Assembly (NCBI GenBank): GCA_034670405.1
Contig: JAXDDX010000005.1
Span: 3,506,001 to 3,570,000 of the forward strand
DNA: 64,000 bases
Source: Hoplostethus atlanticus
Taxonomy: Eukaryota > Chordata > Actinopteri > Trachichthyiformes > Trachichthyidae
Direction: 5' to 3'
Position numbers and translations under genes: made by a program. Below, one piece after another: positions 1-10,362 of this stretch (positions are counted from its first letter, which is position 1; the number at the start of each line of letters is the position of its first letter). The notes beneath the pieces are model-generated. The model was not told where the DNA came from. It saw nothing but the letters and a program-made list of their open reading frames with translations, and searched no databases.

Positions 1-969
1 GGACAAGCACGATGGGGCTGCACCACTCGCTGTTGGACTCTTCTATTACCCCCATCTCCAGCATGGCCTTCAATTCCACCTGCACGATTTTACGTTTATG
101 CTCGGGCAGCCGATACGGCCGGGTACGTGTTTTTACTCCGGGGGTGGTGTCTGTGGTGGTGTATTTGCGTCGTACGTCCCGGCAGGGGAGAAAACACATC
201 GGCAAATCGCTGCTGTAAGGCGGCCACATCCACACCCTGGCTCGGTGAGAGATGGTTATTACAAAGGGTCAGGGTTTGGCCAAACTCATCTCTCTCAATC
301 ACCGAGGTGGCCAGCGAGGCGGACTCCGCCTCCCTCCACTTTCAGGAGGTTGAAGCGATACGTTTGTGTCGTTCCACCCTTGTCGGTACGCTCAACCTCA
401 TAATCGACATCACCCACCCGCCGTGTGACCACAAAGGGCCCTTGCCACCTGGCGAGCAATTTGGAGCTGGATGAAAGGAGCAATAGAAGCACTTTATCTT
501 CCGGTGCAAATTGTCTTAGCCGCGCCCCTCTGTCATACAGCCGTCGTTGACGTTCCTGGGCCTGGAGAAAATTCTCACGTGACAGCTGTCCCAGCGTGTG
601 GAGTTTTGCTCACAGGTCCATAACGTATTGAATCTCGTTCTTACTGGTGCTGGTACCTTCCTCCCAGCTTTCTTTAACCAGGTCCAGCACCACCTGGGGT
701 CTCCTGCCAAACAGGAGCTCAAAGGGAGAAAATCCTGGTGTACCTCCCGCACTGCAAACAACAGAGGGTCCAGCCATTTATCCCAATTTCGGCTATTGTC
801 GTGCACAAACTTACGAACCATGTTCTTCAGCGTTTAAACCGTTCCACCAGACCGTCGGTCTTGGGGTGGTACACGCTGGTCCGGACTGAGCGGACGCCCA
901 ACAGCTCGTATAGTTCCCGCAGTGTTCGTGACATAAACAAAGTGCCGTGGTCAGTTAGAATCTCTTTAG
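1..969 (-). pseudogene. Ty3/gypsy pol remnant: integrase then RT start (Gmr1-type order)
   Basis: Read on the minus strand from 969 down: the integrase core appears as KEILTDHGT, then VYHPKTDGLVERF, then a frame break near 835, then VRKFVHDNSRNWDKWLDPLLF and the post-core segment LLARWQGPFVVTRRVGDVDY (about 470-410). After another one-base shift near 340 the frame runs straight into SVIERDEFG, LQQRFADVFSPLPGRTT and, at the window edge, YRLPEHKRK and MGVIEESNSEWCSP, which is the start of a gypsy reverse transcriptase. Integrase therefore lies upstream of RT, as described for Gmr1-like elements, not downstream as in ordinary Ty3/gypsy. At least two frame breaks make it dead. It is cut at 970 by a plus-strand LTR and leaves the window at base 1. 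Domain identity is seen in sequence; the Gmr1 label is inference from domain order. Confidence 0.8.
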
Positions 970-1354
970 TGTGACGGCCTCAGGGTTGGCCCTATCTTGT
1001 CTGTCCTTGGGTGTGTTTTTTCCCTTGGTTCCAGGAAGTTGATGGGTGGAGCTGAGACCTCGTTAGAGATGCAACACACCTGAGCAGGCTGGGCTCAGGA
1101 TATAAAAGGCCTTCAAGATCCTCTCTTGCGCTCTCTGACCTATGGCTGACTGATCGGCATTTGTTTGTATTTTGTGTTACATAGATATGCACCCACTCAT
1201 CACCACTCACACAGACATTGCATACACATTGATTTGCTGACAGACATACCTCATTGTATTGTTTAGTTTCATTTACTTAATTAAAACATTAGCCTTATTT
1301 AAAGATTATGTGTGGTCTCCCTCTTTGTCACATACTTCTGAGCCAGGTTGTGAC
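970..1354 (+). repeat. LTR of plus-strand gypsy-type element
   Basis: The segment starts TGTGACGG and ends TTGTGACA, i.e. TG...CA, and is followed four bases later by a tRNA-Pro-like primer binding site, so it is read as a 5' LTR. A TATA-like stretch (tataaaagg, about 1100) lies inside. The left edge falls exactly where the minus-strand integrase homology stops. No matching 3' LTR is seen in the window, so the boundaries rest on these signals alone. Confidence 0.7.
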
Positions 1355-1358
1355 AAAA

Positions 1359-1372
1359 TGGGGGCTCGTCCG
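1359..1372 (+). other. tRNA-Pro primer binding site with duplicated tail
   Basis: TGGGGGCTCGTCCG matches the 5' part of the well-known tRNA-Pro primer site. The next bases repeat ctcgtccg and then give ggat, so the site looks like it carries an 8-base internal duplication (1365-1380). Confidence 0.65.
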
Positions 1373-2116
1373 CTCGTCCGGGATGGTAAGTTTTCTAATG
1401 CTGAGTTAGAAGCTTGTTTGTATTCTACTGTTTGGTTGGAACTAGTACTATTTGTCACCCCTATCTTACACTAATCTGCACTAGTAAAGGTTTGGAGCTT
1501 GCCTTTAGGGGAGAATAGAGTGAATTAGTCTCAGGTCTAGCTATACATGACTTGAGTTGGTAGTCTGGGTATTAAAGCTGTTAAGTACTGGTTTTGGGAG
1601 GCCTCATAGTTTAGACTTTTGGCTAGTGGTTGTGATGGAGATCACTTTGTCTGTGTATGCATAGGTTTGGTTAAGGTTCTTGCATTGTTTTGCTTTAGTC
1701 AGTTGTGCATATTGTTAGGGCTAGAGCTTTAGTGCTGTCTTGTGTAGGGATGGAGACAGTTTTGTAAATTTAGGGCAATGGTGACAGTGTTGATTGATTG
1801 GGGTGTATATGTTTAGAATTGGAGCTTTTCCCTGGTAGGATGAAGGAACGTTTCTCCTTTGGGATTCATTTGTAAAATCTTGGTAGTGTTGCAGTGAAAA
1901 CAGTTAGAGCAGTTGTCTCGGGGGCACATCCCCCGAGACTCGAGGGGGATCGCTGTTTGTGCAGTTGTCTTTCTCGCTCTGGTGGTTTTTAGTGCATAAA
2001 TACCCGCTGTAAGTAACTGCATGAAGACTAGGGTTGAGATTAATAAGTTTCTGGGTAGGTAGTTAGTGGGAGGGCTCTAACTTGTATAGCACCTCAAGGA
2101 TCAATACGATCTTGTT
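1373..2116 (+). other. Untranslated leader of the plus-strand gypsy element
   Basis: No supported coding region. It contains a perfect hairpin at 1915-1939: a 10-bp stem (gtctcggggg) around the 5-base loop cacat. The position between primer site and gag suggests a retroelement leader; a packaging or translational role is only a guess. Confidence 0.45.
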
Positions 2117-2980
2117 ATGGCTACTGTTGCTAGCTTTGTTCAGTCTCCATCTGAGGAACTCTTGAATAGTTGTATAAAAGAGCAACTTTTGAAGCTCATT
2201 GAGCATTATGATGTCGATGTTGGAGAAAAACGGTTAAAGAAGGAAATTAAAGGGTTATTGAGGACTGCATTGACCAAGTTGGTGCAGCAAAGTATGTGAG
2301 TAAATTCGATCTATTAAAGGGGTACTGGCAGGTGCCATTGACTCCAAGAGCCCAAGAAATAGCTGCCTTCATAACGCCATCTGGCCTGTTCTCTTATACA
2401 GTCATGGGCTTTGGGTTACGTAACGCACCAGCGACATTTCAACGACTTATGAATATGGTCGTTAATGGACTTGAAGGTTGTGCTGTTTATTTGGACGATG
2501 TGGTGATATACAGTAATACCTGGGAGGATCATCTAAGTCGTATTCGTGCTTTGTTTGAACGACTAGCAGATGGAAATTTGACTATAAACTTGCAAAAGCC
2601 ACGGTGACATATCTTGGTAAGGTTGTGGGTCAGGGTTATGTGCGGTCTGTTGATGCCAAAGTGTCAGCTGTTGATGAGTTTCCTGTTCCCACCACTAAAA
2701 AGGAACTAATGAGGTTTTTGGGTTTGGTCGGTTATTACCGCTGTTTTTGCCGGAATTTCTCAACTGTGGTGGCTCCTCTGACTGACTTGCTGAAGGCAAA
2801 ATCAAAATTCATTTGGTCTGCCTCATGTCAGCAAGCTTTTGGTAACATTAAAGCTTTGTTGTGTTCTGCTCCAGTGCTATTAGCTCCCCGATTGGACCAG
2901 CCTTTCAAGCTTCACGTGGATGCAAGCCATATTGGAGCAGGTGCCGTACTTCTTCAAGCTGACACCCACGGACTAAGTGT
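2117..2980 (+). pseudogene. Gypsy gag start fused to RT-RNase H, internally deleted
   Basis: The first ORF (from ATG 2117) gives a short acidic/basic helical segment (SPSEELLNSCIKEQLLKL) typical of the start of fish gypsy gag. Near 2250 the text jumps, in a different frame, into reverse transcriptase: IEDCIDQVGAAKYVSKFDLL, KGYWQVPLT, FGLRNAPATFQRLMN and the catalytic YLDD. A stop/frame break near 2606 separates this from the thumb and RNase H start (MRFLGLVGYYRCFCRNFS, then LHVDASHIGAGAVLLQ). The protease, most of gag and the N-terminal RT are missing, and RNase H stops near 2975 where minus-strand integrase homology begins. No 3' LTR follows. A dead, truncated copy. Confidence 0.85.
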
Positions 2981-3242
2981 CACGGCTCACTCTATACAGT
3001 CTGTCCCTAATTACCGAAAAGTATGGGTGGGCGAGCGTGGCGTCAGGGCTCAGCTTTTGACCGTTAATTTGCATCACTCGGTCAAAGGCAAAGCGTAGGG
3101 TGTCGTCACGAGACTGCTCGAGCGGAAAATCTTCCGTGGGATGGACTACCGGGGGGAACCGCCTGACGTGGCTCCTCCGTCCCGCCCCCCTCGCCAGCGT
3201 CGGAAGACCCCGCGTCACCACTGAGTGCCGCGCAGCACTCAC
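2977..3242 (-). pseudogene. Integrase N-terminal fragment of the minus-strand gypsy element
   Basis: Minus-strand translation includes DDTLRFAFDRVMQINGQ, LAHPYFSVIRDRLYRVSRDT, the segment that precedes the zinc-binding domain of fish gypsy integrases. It is the upstream part of the element whose integrase core resumes at 969, but the zinc-binding domain and the first part of the catalytic core are absent. The plus-strand element lies between the two halves, so insertion with deletion, or recombination, has occurred. Confidence 0.7.
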
Positions 3243-3307
3243 ATTTCCCTATCGGTACTTAGGGACATGTGTCCGTTTGGGAACCCCCGGCGTGTCTCGG
3301 CCGTTCG

Positions 3308-4945
3308 GGAAGCCTTCCGCTAACATTTGGGAAGCCTTCTACTGACATTTAGGAAGCCTTCCACTGACATTTGGGAAGCCTTTTTCTTCCACTGACATTT
3401 GGGAATCCTTCCACTGACATTTGGGAAGCCTTTTTCTTTTACTGACATTTGGGAAGCCTTCCACTGACATTTGGGAAGCCTTCCACTGACATTTGGGAAG
3501 CCTTCCACTGATATTTAGGAAGCCTTCCACTGACATTTGGGAAGCCTTCTGACATTTAGGAAGCCTTTTTCTTCCACTGACATTTGGGAAGCCTTTTTCT
3601 TCCACTGACATTTGGGAAGCCTTTTTCTTCCACTGACATTTGGGAAGCCTTTTTCTTCCACTGACATTTGGGAAGCCTTCCACTGACATTTGGGAAGCCT
3701 TCCAATGACATTTGGGAAGCCTTTTTCTTCCACTGACATTTGGGAAGCCTTTTTCTTCCACTGACATTTGGGAAGCCTTCTACTGACATTTAGGAAGCCT
3801 TCCACTGACATTTGGGAAGCCTTTTTCTTCCACTGACATTTGGGAAGCCTTCCACTGACATTTGGGAAGCCTTCTGACATTTAGGAAGCCTTCCACTGAC
3901 ATTTGGGAAGCATTTTTCTTTTACTGACATTTGGGAAGCCTTTTTCTTCAACTGACATTTGGGAAGCCTTCCACTGACATTTGGGAAGCCTTTTTCTTCC
4001 ACTGACATTTGGGAAGCCTTCCACTGACATTTGGGAAGCCTTTTTCTTTTACTGACATTTGGGAAGCCTTTTTCTTCCACTGACATTTGGGAAGCCTTTT
4101 TCTTTTACTGACATTTGGGAAGCCTTTTTCTTTTACTGACATTTGGGAAGCCTTTTTCTTTTACTGACATTTGGGAAGCCTTTTTCTTTTACTGACATTT
4201 GGGAAGCCTTTTTCTTCCACTGACATTTGGGAAGCCTTCCACTGACATTTGGGAAGCCTTCCACTGACATTTGGGAAGCCTTCCACTGACATTTGGGAAG
4301 CCTTCCACTGACATTTGGGAAGCCTTTTTCTTCCACTGACATTTGGGAAGCCTTCCACTGACATTTGGGAAGCCTTCCACTGACATTTGGGAAGCCTTTT
4401 TCTTCCACTGACATTTGGGAAGCCTTCCACTGACATTTGGGAAGCCTTTTTCTTCCACTGACATTTGGGAAGTCTTCCACTGACATTTGGGAAGCCTTCC
4501 ACTGACATTTGGGAAGCCTTCCACTGACATTTGGGAAGCCTTTTTCTTCCACTGACATTTGGGAAGTCTTCCACTGACATTTGGGAAGCCTTCTACTGAC
4601 ATTTGGGAAGCCTTTTTCTTCCACTGACATTTGGGAAGCCTTTTTCTTCCACTGACATTTGGGAAGCCTTTTTCTTTTACTGACATTTGGGAAGCCTTTT
4701 TCTTTTACTGACATTTGGGAAGCCTTTTTCTTTTACTGACATTTGGGAAGCCTTTTTCTTCCACTGACATTTGGGAAGCCTTTTTCTTCCACTGACATTT
4801 GGGAAGTCTTCCACTGACATTTGGGAAGTCTTCCACTGACATTTGGGAAGTCTTCCACTGACATTTGGGAAGCCTTCTACTGACATTTGGGAAGCCTTCT
4901 ACTGACATTTAGGAAGCCTTCCACTGACATTTGGGAAGCTTTCTG
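3308..4945. repeat. Minisatellite with interleaved 22-bp and 28-bp units
   Basis: About 65 head-to-tail units. The short unit is gaagccttccactgacattt plus gg (22 bp); the long unit has six extra bases of ttttct type (28 bp) and exists in two forms, ...ttcttccactg and ...ttcttttactg. A few units carry ctactgacatttagg or lack the ccac. Both lengths are 1 mod 3 and the minus strand has no stop in any phase, so long meaningless ORFs run in all three frames. No start, splice or codon signal suggests coding. Confidence 0.95.
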
Positions 4946-5124
4946 ACTTTGGGACCTGCAGTGGAGCGTCCATTTGGGACACTTTTGCCAGCTGAATAAT
5001 CAATTAAAATTTCAATTCTGCATGTATCATCTTATCAACTTCCTACCTGTGTAACTACAGGTGAATAAGCAGGAGATCAGGAGAGTTTGGTTCAAACACA
5101 AAAATGTATTTTCAACACAACTAA

Positions 5125-5456
5125 AACAGCAATAGAAACACAGTAAAACAGTAATAATTGAACGATCACACTTTCAATAAAACACAACTAATAAATAAAA
5201 ACACAGTAAAACAGTAATAATTGAACAATCACACTTTCAATAAAACAACTAATAAATAAAAACAGTGAAACAGTAATAATTGAACGATCACACTTACAAT
5301 AAAACACAACTAATAAATAAAAACACAGTGAAACAGTAATAATTGAACAATCACACCTTCAATAAAACACAACTAATAAATAAAAACAGTGAAACAGTAA
5401 TAATTGAACAATCACACCTTCAATAAAACACAACTAATAAATAAAAATAGTCAAAC
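5125..5456. repeat. AT-rich tandem array, ~58-64-bp unit, about five copies
   Basis: Each unit runs cagtaataattgaac[ag]atc, acac[ct]ttcaataaaac, acaactaataaataaaaa. Small length changes (loss of aca or acac) separate copies. The array ends within a few bases of the recombinase stop codon at 5459 and so forms its 3' flank; units contain AATAAA on the plus strand only. Confidence 0.9.
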
Positions 5457-5458
5457 TA

Positions 5459-7027
5459 CTACTCTTTCTCCTTTTTCTTATGGCATGTGCTTTTTGGTCC
5501 GGATGTAAGGCCTAGCCTCCCCTTGACCTTCCTTGCTGCCATCATGCTGGCACGGATGGGGCTGAGGTTCACAATGCAGCTTGTGTACCTCTGCATGGTC
5601 CTCTGGTCCATCTTCCCTTTTGTAGGTGTCGGCTTAGTGAACACAAAAAGAAAACAAACATTGAGTTTTGTGATTGGAGTGTGGGGCAACATGATCCAGA
5701 CTGAGGCTTTAAAGTATGTTTTTACTTACACAGGGGACTGAGGGAGTAGCGGAGGTGCTTTCCTCCTCCTCGAGGATCTTCTCCTCCATCTCCCGGAGCT
5801 CCTCCTCCAGGGCAGAGTCACCAGACTCTTGGTAGATAACTTCTGCTTCGGTGGAGGAGTCAGGGAGAGGCCCTCTTCTTTCGGGCCCTGGTAGGGCGGG
5901 CCACAGAGGTGGAGGGGGCGTCTGTCGCAGCGGCCACGGAGGTGGAGGGAGCGTCGGCTGCAGCAGAGGTGGCTACGTTTGCAGCCGAGATGGCAATGAA
6001 GACTTGCCTGCAAGAAGAGATCAACATGCACACTCTCAGAAATATTTGTGGTGCTGGGAGTAGATCCCCTTAGATAGGAACACTTTCCAATAAATAATTG
6101 CATACTCCATACTCTCAATAAAGCAGAGAAAAGTGAGTGCGGGAGTATGCAGTTATTGATTTCAAAATAAACACGTGCCTCAATTTCTGGGCCCTTTTGA
6201 CATCCTGGTGCAAGGCGTAGAACCTCTGCTGCGTCTTGAGGTTGTGGCACATGAACTGTGCCACCATGTCCTGCACCTCTGGATCGTTTACTTCGTGGTT
6301 CTGAAAACATTAAGAACATTAAAGGCCCCTCTTCTGTGGAAAGGGAGGAAAACATACATTTGGAACACTTTTTGCCATCTAATACAGCATAGAGAAGACA
6401 TTAGATGGAATGCACCGACAGACAGACTGAATGCAACTCACATGTGTGGCCACCGCCGTCCGCAGGTCCGTAAAGGTGGGACTGCTCTGCAGGCCCATCT
6501 CCGCCCACGCCGCCCTCATGTATCTCAGCAGGTTTTTGGCCAGTCCTTTCCCGCTGGTGTTGAAAAACAGTTTGTTTTTGGGAGCTCCGCTGGCCCTGAG
6601 CTCCAACCAGGTCTGGAACCAGCCGTACTCGTCCGCGTGGAGGTATATTTGGGCCGGCCCGAACTCGCGGTTCGTCTTGTGCTGAGAGACCTGCGACAGA
6701 CGGACGAGCCCATTCTTTCAGATTAAACCTGAATTATAAAACACGCAATACAGTTATAACATCTTAGTTGACACATTCATACTTACATTAATCAAAAAGC
6801 CCTTGGAGACATCTCCTTCGGCCTGAAGGACCTCATCCACCGTGAGGTTGGTGAGGACCCCGGAGCGGTGCCCGTAGATCGAACCCAGGTATGCCGCCAG
6901 GTGTCCATAAAACCTATACCTGGGCTTAAGGTCGTCCACGGGGGCAGCCTTGATGTTTTCTGAAAGGAGAACACAGCCCACAAGAGAGCAAAACAAGACA
7001 TTTCAGCACTTTGGAGACACACAGACA

Positions 7028-7062
<35 letters not shown>

Positions 7063-8664
7063 AATACACACTTACCAAGCAACACAGGAATTATTTTCCT
7101 GGCCAGCTCCTGGCACTGGCTCAGCGCCTCCTTTGACACTGCCTGGGACACCTTGCGGGCTTTAACAGCCATCTGGTGCAGCACCACCGTCCGGTTGATC
7201 TGCACCAGGGCTTGTCTGATGGTCCGTATCACTCCGGTCATTTCGATCTTTTTCAGCCGGTAGTGAGGTGGCGGTGTCTCCTCCATGTACTTCAAGAAGT
7301 TCACAACATTGACCAGGTAGAACCTGGCTGTCGTGATCTTCATTCCCCCAACGGACTGGAGCCACCTCGCCCATCTGAGGAAGGACAAGGTTGGATTTAG
7401 TCACTGTTCACATCAGGCTTGTGTTATAACTAATTAGTATCAATTGTGAAAACCGCACTTACTCTTGGATGCGGTTTGACTGGAACCTCATGTACTCCTG
7501 CAGGTACTTTTCTGTGAAGACACATGACAAATAATTGATTAACATTTAATATAGCATTACACGCCTCCACACACACGTACACATACAGAGTGTGTTCTAT
7601 CTTACCGACGGAGTCTGGGAACTTCAGCTGGCACATGGTGGAGCCCTTGCCACTGCCCCGGCCGCTGCTGGTGAAAAGCTGCCGGACGCAATTCTTATTC
7701 TTTTGGGCACTTACCCTCTCCTCCTCCTCCGCCTGCTCTGCCACGGCTTGGACCCGCCTCCTCCTTTTGCTCCTGACCCGGCTTGGTCCGGCCTCCTTCT
7801 CCTGAGCTTCAGTCACCTGTGGATGTAGAAAGAATAATAAATGGCGCATGGCAGAGCCCTTGCCACTGCCCCCAGCCGCTGCGAGTGAACAGCTGCTGGA
7901 CGCAATTCTTATTCTTTTGGGCACTTACCCTCTCCTCCTCCTCCGCCTGCTCTGCCACAGCTTGGACCCGCCTCCTCCTTTTGCTCCTGACCCGGCTTGG
8001 TCCGGCCTCCTTCGCCTGAGCTTCAGTCACCTGAGGATGTAGAAAGAGAAGAGAAAGTGAAAGAATTATTATTTTGGTACTCATTACTGTACTATGTTAA
8101 ACCTTTTCCCCCTCTGCTCTCACTCACCGGGGTCGTCAAATGGCCCCAGTAGCGCTTTCTCAATTTGCGCCGGTAGCGCTTCCTGAGGGTATGGAGCTCC
8201 TTCTCCAGCTGGGTGACTTTGCTGGCCAGGGTCTGTTTCTTCCTGCGGCACTCAGGGTTGGTGCATCCATCTTCATCTTCCTCAGCACATTCTTCTTCTT
8301 CCACATTTTCATCATCCACCAGATCCAGCTGGCTCACCAGTGGTACAGCTGGATCAGTGGCCCTGAGCACTGCAAGGAGGGAAATGGCCTTTTTCTTCTT
8401 GGCCATGTTAATGTGGGTTGTAAGCCTCGCCTTGCTCTGCTCAGGGTGGCCCTCTTCGAAGTGCCTGTCCAGTCTGCTGCCATTATAGGAGCAGCCAATG
8501 ACTGGACAGACACCGTGGCGAATGTTAATTCGCCCTGTGGCCAGCTGGGTCAGGATTTTCCTCTCCTCCGTATTTTCAATGTTGTGCGACTTAAGGTGTT
8601 TTGCCAATGCTGCTAGTGTCTTGTGGCACAGCGGGCAGACCGCAGGTTTCTTTGGTAGTGTCAT
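5459..8664 (-). CDS. Crypton-like tyrosine recombinase, multi-exon
   Basis: Predicted exons (minus strand, 5' to 3'): 8664-8128, 7816-7606 (or its duplicate 8030-7929), 7511-7463, 7374-7076, 6959-6787, 6690-6442, 6300-~6173, 6007-5730, 5632-5459, all with GT..AG edges and matching phases up to exon 8. Exon 1 has paired Cys/His (VCPLCHKTLAALAKHLKSH, then HGVCPVIGCSYNGSRLDRHF), an acidic stretch and a basic coiled segment. The catalytic half shows arginine in GHRSGVLTNL (exon 6), lysine in QHKTNREFGPAQIYL and arginine in FTDLRTAVATH (exon 7), and histidine plus tyrosine in MCHNLKTQQRFYAL (exon 8), the order seen in tyrosine recombinases; the usual first His of HxxR is Thr. Exon 9 is Ala/Ser/Thr-rich, ends in RARKKRASP and meets a TGA at 5862-5860; one base further the sequence continues as plausible protein into exon 10. 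It may be a mobile Crypton copy or a host gene derived from one. No terminal repeats were seen. Confidence 0.75.
7030..7058. repeat. (CA)n microsatellite in a recombinase intron
   Basis: About 14 CA dinucleotides between exons 7374-7076 and 6959-6787. Confidence 0.95.
7636..8036 (-). repeat. Tandem duplication of a recombinase exon, period ~213-214 bp
   Basis: 7636-7822 and 7849-8036 are near-identical: each has a 3' splice site, an exon start VTEAQ[EA]KEAGPSRVRSKR, the RAVAEQAEEEE-like basic/acidic segment, and a possible donor (gtaagtgccc). The distal copy (8030-7929) carries one extra G in its downstream part, so it would lose frame if read through, and would need to use the internal donor. 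Confidence 0.85.
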
Positions 8665-9950
8665 TTCTAGAACAAAAGATAAGAGAATACCTCTTTAGTT
8701 GGTTTAAAAACAGGTTATAAGCTTGACAGACATGAACCACCAACCTCCACCATCCACTTCACTTCACAAACTTTCGCTAGATAGCTCTATCACAAAATTT
8801 AAACTATAGGCAACACCAAGTAACAAGAAAACTTACTTTTCTTTGAGTTAAATTAATGTATGTCTTCTGAATATCTTTACAGCTTCTTTCTTCTCTTCTT
8901 CCTTCTTCTTCTCAATGGCTGCAAGTTAAAGGGCTGTTAAAGGGCTGCAAGCACATGGAGCAGCTCATTAACTCTCAGCCAATCAGCATGCACACCAACT
9001 TCCACTTAAGTTTGAAAAGTTTCCTACGTGGTCAAAACACATTATCAAACACACATTCAAAAATAAATGAGTAAGTAAATAAATACTACATTGTAGGAAA
9101 CCTAACACATTATCAAAGATAAATGAGTAAATAAATAAATACAGTAGAGTAGCTGTGTGCACATCCTACCTGTTTTAGGCCAGATGCAGGATAAAAGTAC
9201 ATATGAATCATGAAGGAAATGGATATCCGCACACTGGACTATTTGTGCTTATCCGAATACCTGACATTCACACACTTGGGTCAGGCTACAATACATTTTC
9301 CAAGCACCTACAGACTTCTCGTTTGGAACACTTATTCTAGCCTATAATGTTGACTAGTGTGCAAAAAATCAGCTCTCTACACCACCCACATCACACAAAA
9401 TGTGGTCACAAATTCTGACAGCTTCTGTCAGAAATGGTGATCTTTAGGAATAGGCTATGTAGGCCTATTCCAAAAGAACGTTTGAAGTCATGGTGCCTAC
9501 TTCCACCATATAGCAAATTAATCAGACAGGCCTGACCTTCATCTTAGGCCCAGCCCCGCTCTGTGTGTGAAATATGGGGTCTCTGGGGCAACAGGGGGCC
9601 CTGTGTTCAGAGGTCACACTTTAGAGGTGGTTTATGGTAAGGGAAACTTTGCGATCTTTAGGTAAATGCTCCATTTTGGGGGTCTTGCCACGCACCAAAC
9701 TGCACCAAATGCATGTCACATGACCCAGAAAATGTTGCAACTCTGCAGCTTTAGTCTAAAGGGTCATGACCCCTTTATAATTCAAATTCGGTGGGTCCGA
9801 AGAGCGGAATTCTTGTTCCCATGTGTTAAGTGAGTCATGTCCTACTATAGCTTTTAAATTTGTGAATGTATGAAATCCCCTTCATAGCTGTATGACGTCG
9901 CTGAATACCCCCGGAATTTAGTTTCCTATTCATGTCAATCGAGCGATTTG
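8665..9950. other. Recombinase upstream region, no gene seen
   Basis: AT-rich sequence with a pyrimidine run (about 8880-8912, cttctt units) just upstream of the gene. Direct repeats of aaataaatgagtaa[gt]taaa occur at 9060 and 9120. Two CCCCTTTAT/gggtcatgac words near 9765 are not part of an identified element. No supported ORF. Confidence 0.4.
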
Positions 9951-9959
9951 AAAGTACAA

Positions 9960-10361
9960 ATTGACCTGGTATGCTGGGAAGCAGGATGCCGTCGAGGATG
10001 GCCTTCCTCACCGCGCTGTAGTCCCTCCGAGCAGCTGCCAGCGAGCTGGGCCTCCCCGGTGAGCAGGGGCAGCAGCCGTATCACCCGCTCCTCCGGGGTC
10101 CACCTGCCCACGTCCGCCGACAGCTCGAAGGTGGCGAGGAAGGCCTCGGCATCATCCTCGCCAGTCATTCGCTGGAGGCGGGGTGGCGGGCCGATCTGCA
10201 CTGCGGTCCCGCAGCAGCTCCTGCATCGCCCCGCGCTCCTCTGATGCAGCCTGCGCCACGGCGAGGAGTGTCTGGGTTTGCTGCTGCAGGACCGCCGCCC
10301 ACGCCTCCTGCATGGCCACTAGACGGCCCACCAAGTTCTCCAGTGGTGACGCCTCTGCCAT
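9960..10361 (-). pseudogene. Gypsy gag N-terminal remnant
   Basis: ATG at 10361 lies directly after a perfect 18-base tRNA-Pro primer site. The protein begins MAEASPLENLVGRLVAMQEA, then a Gln/Ala-rich helix, then after a break near 10200 MQIGPPPRLQRMTGEDDAEA, FELSADVGRWTPEERVIRLL and LLTGEAQLA, the hallmark of fish gypsy gag (SCAN-like/retrotransposon gag domain). A one-base shift near 10035 precedes DYSAVRKAILDGIL, after which homology ends. Rest of the element is absent. Confidence 0.8.
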
Positions 10362-10362
10362 G

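Noticed and set aside
3320..4908. Many long minus-strand ORFs with a repeating FPNVSGRLPKCQWK peptide
   Set aside because: They are a by-product of a stop-free tandem repeat with unit lengths 1 mod 3; the same peptide appears in all three frames and no gene signals are present.
5726..6355. 209-codon minus ORF across recombinase exons 8-9
   Set aside because: It runs through an intron and uses an Arg/Pro-rich frame; splice phases and codon character favour the other frames of exon 9.
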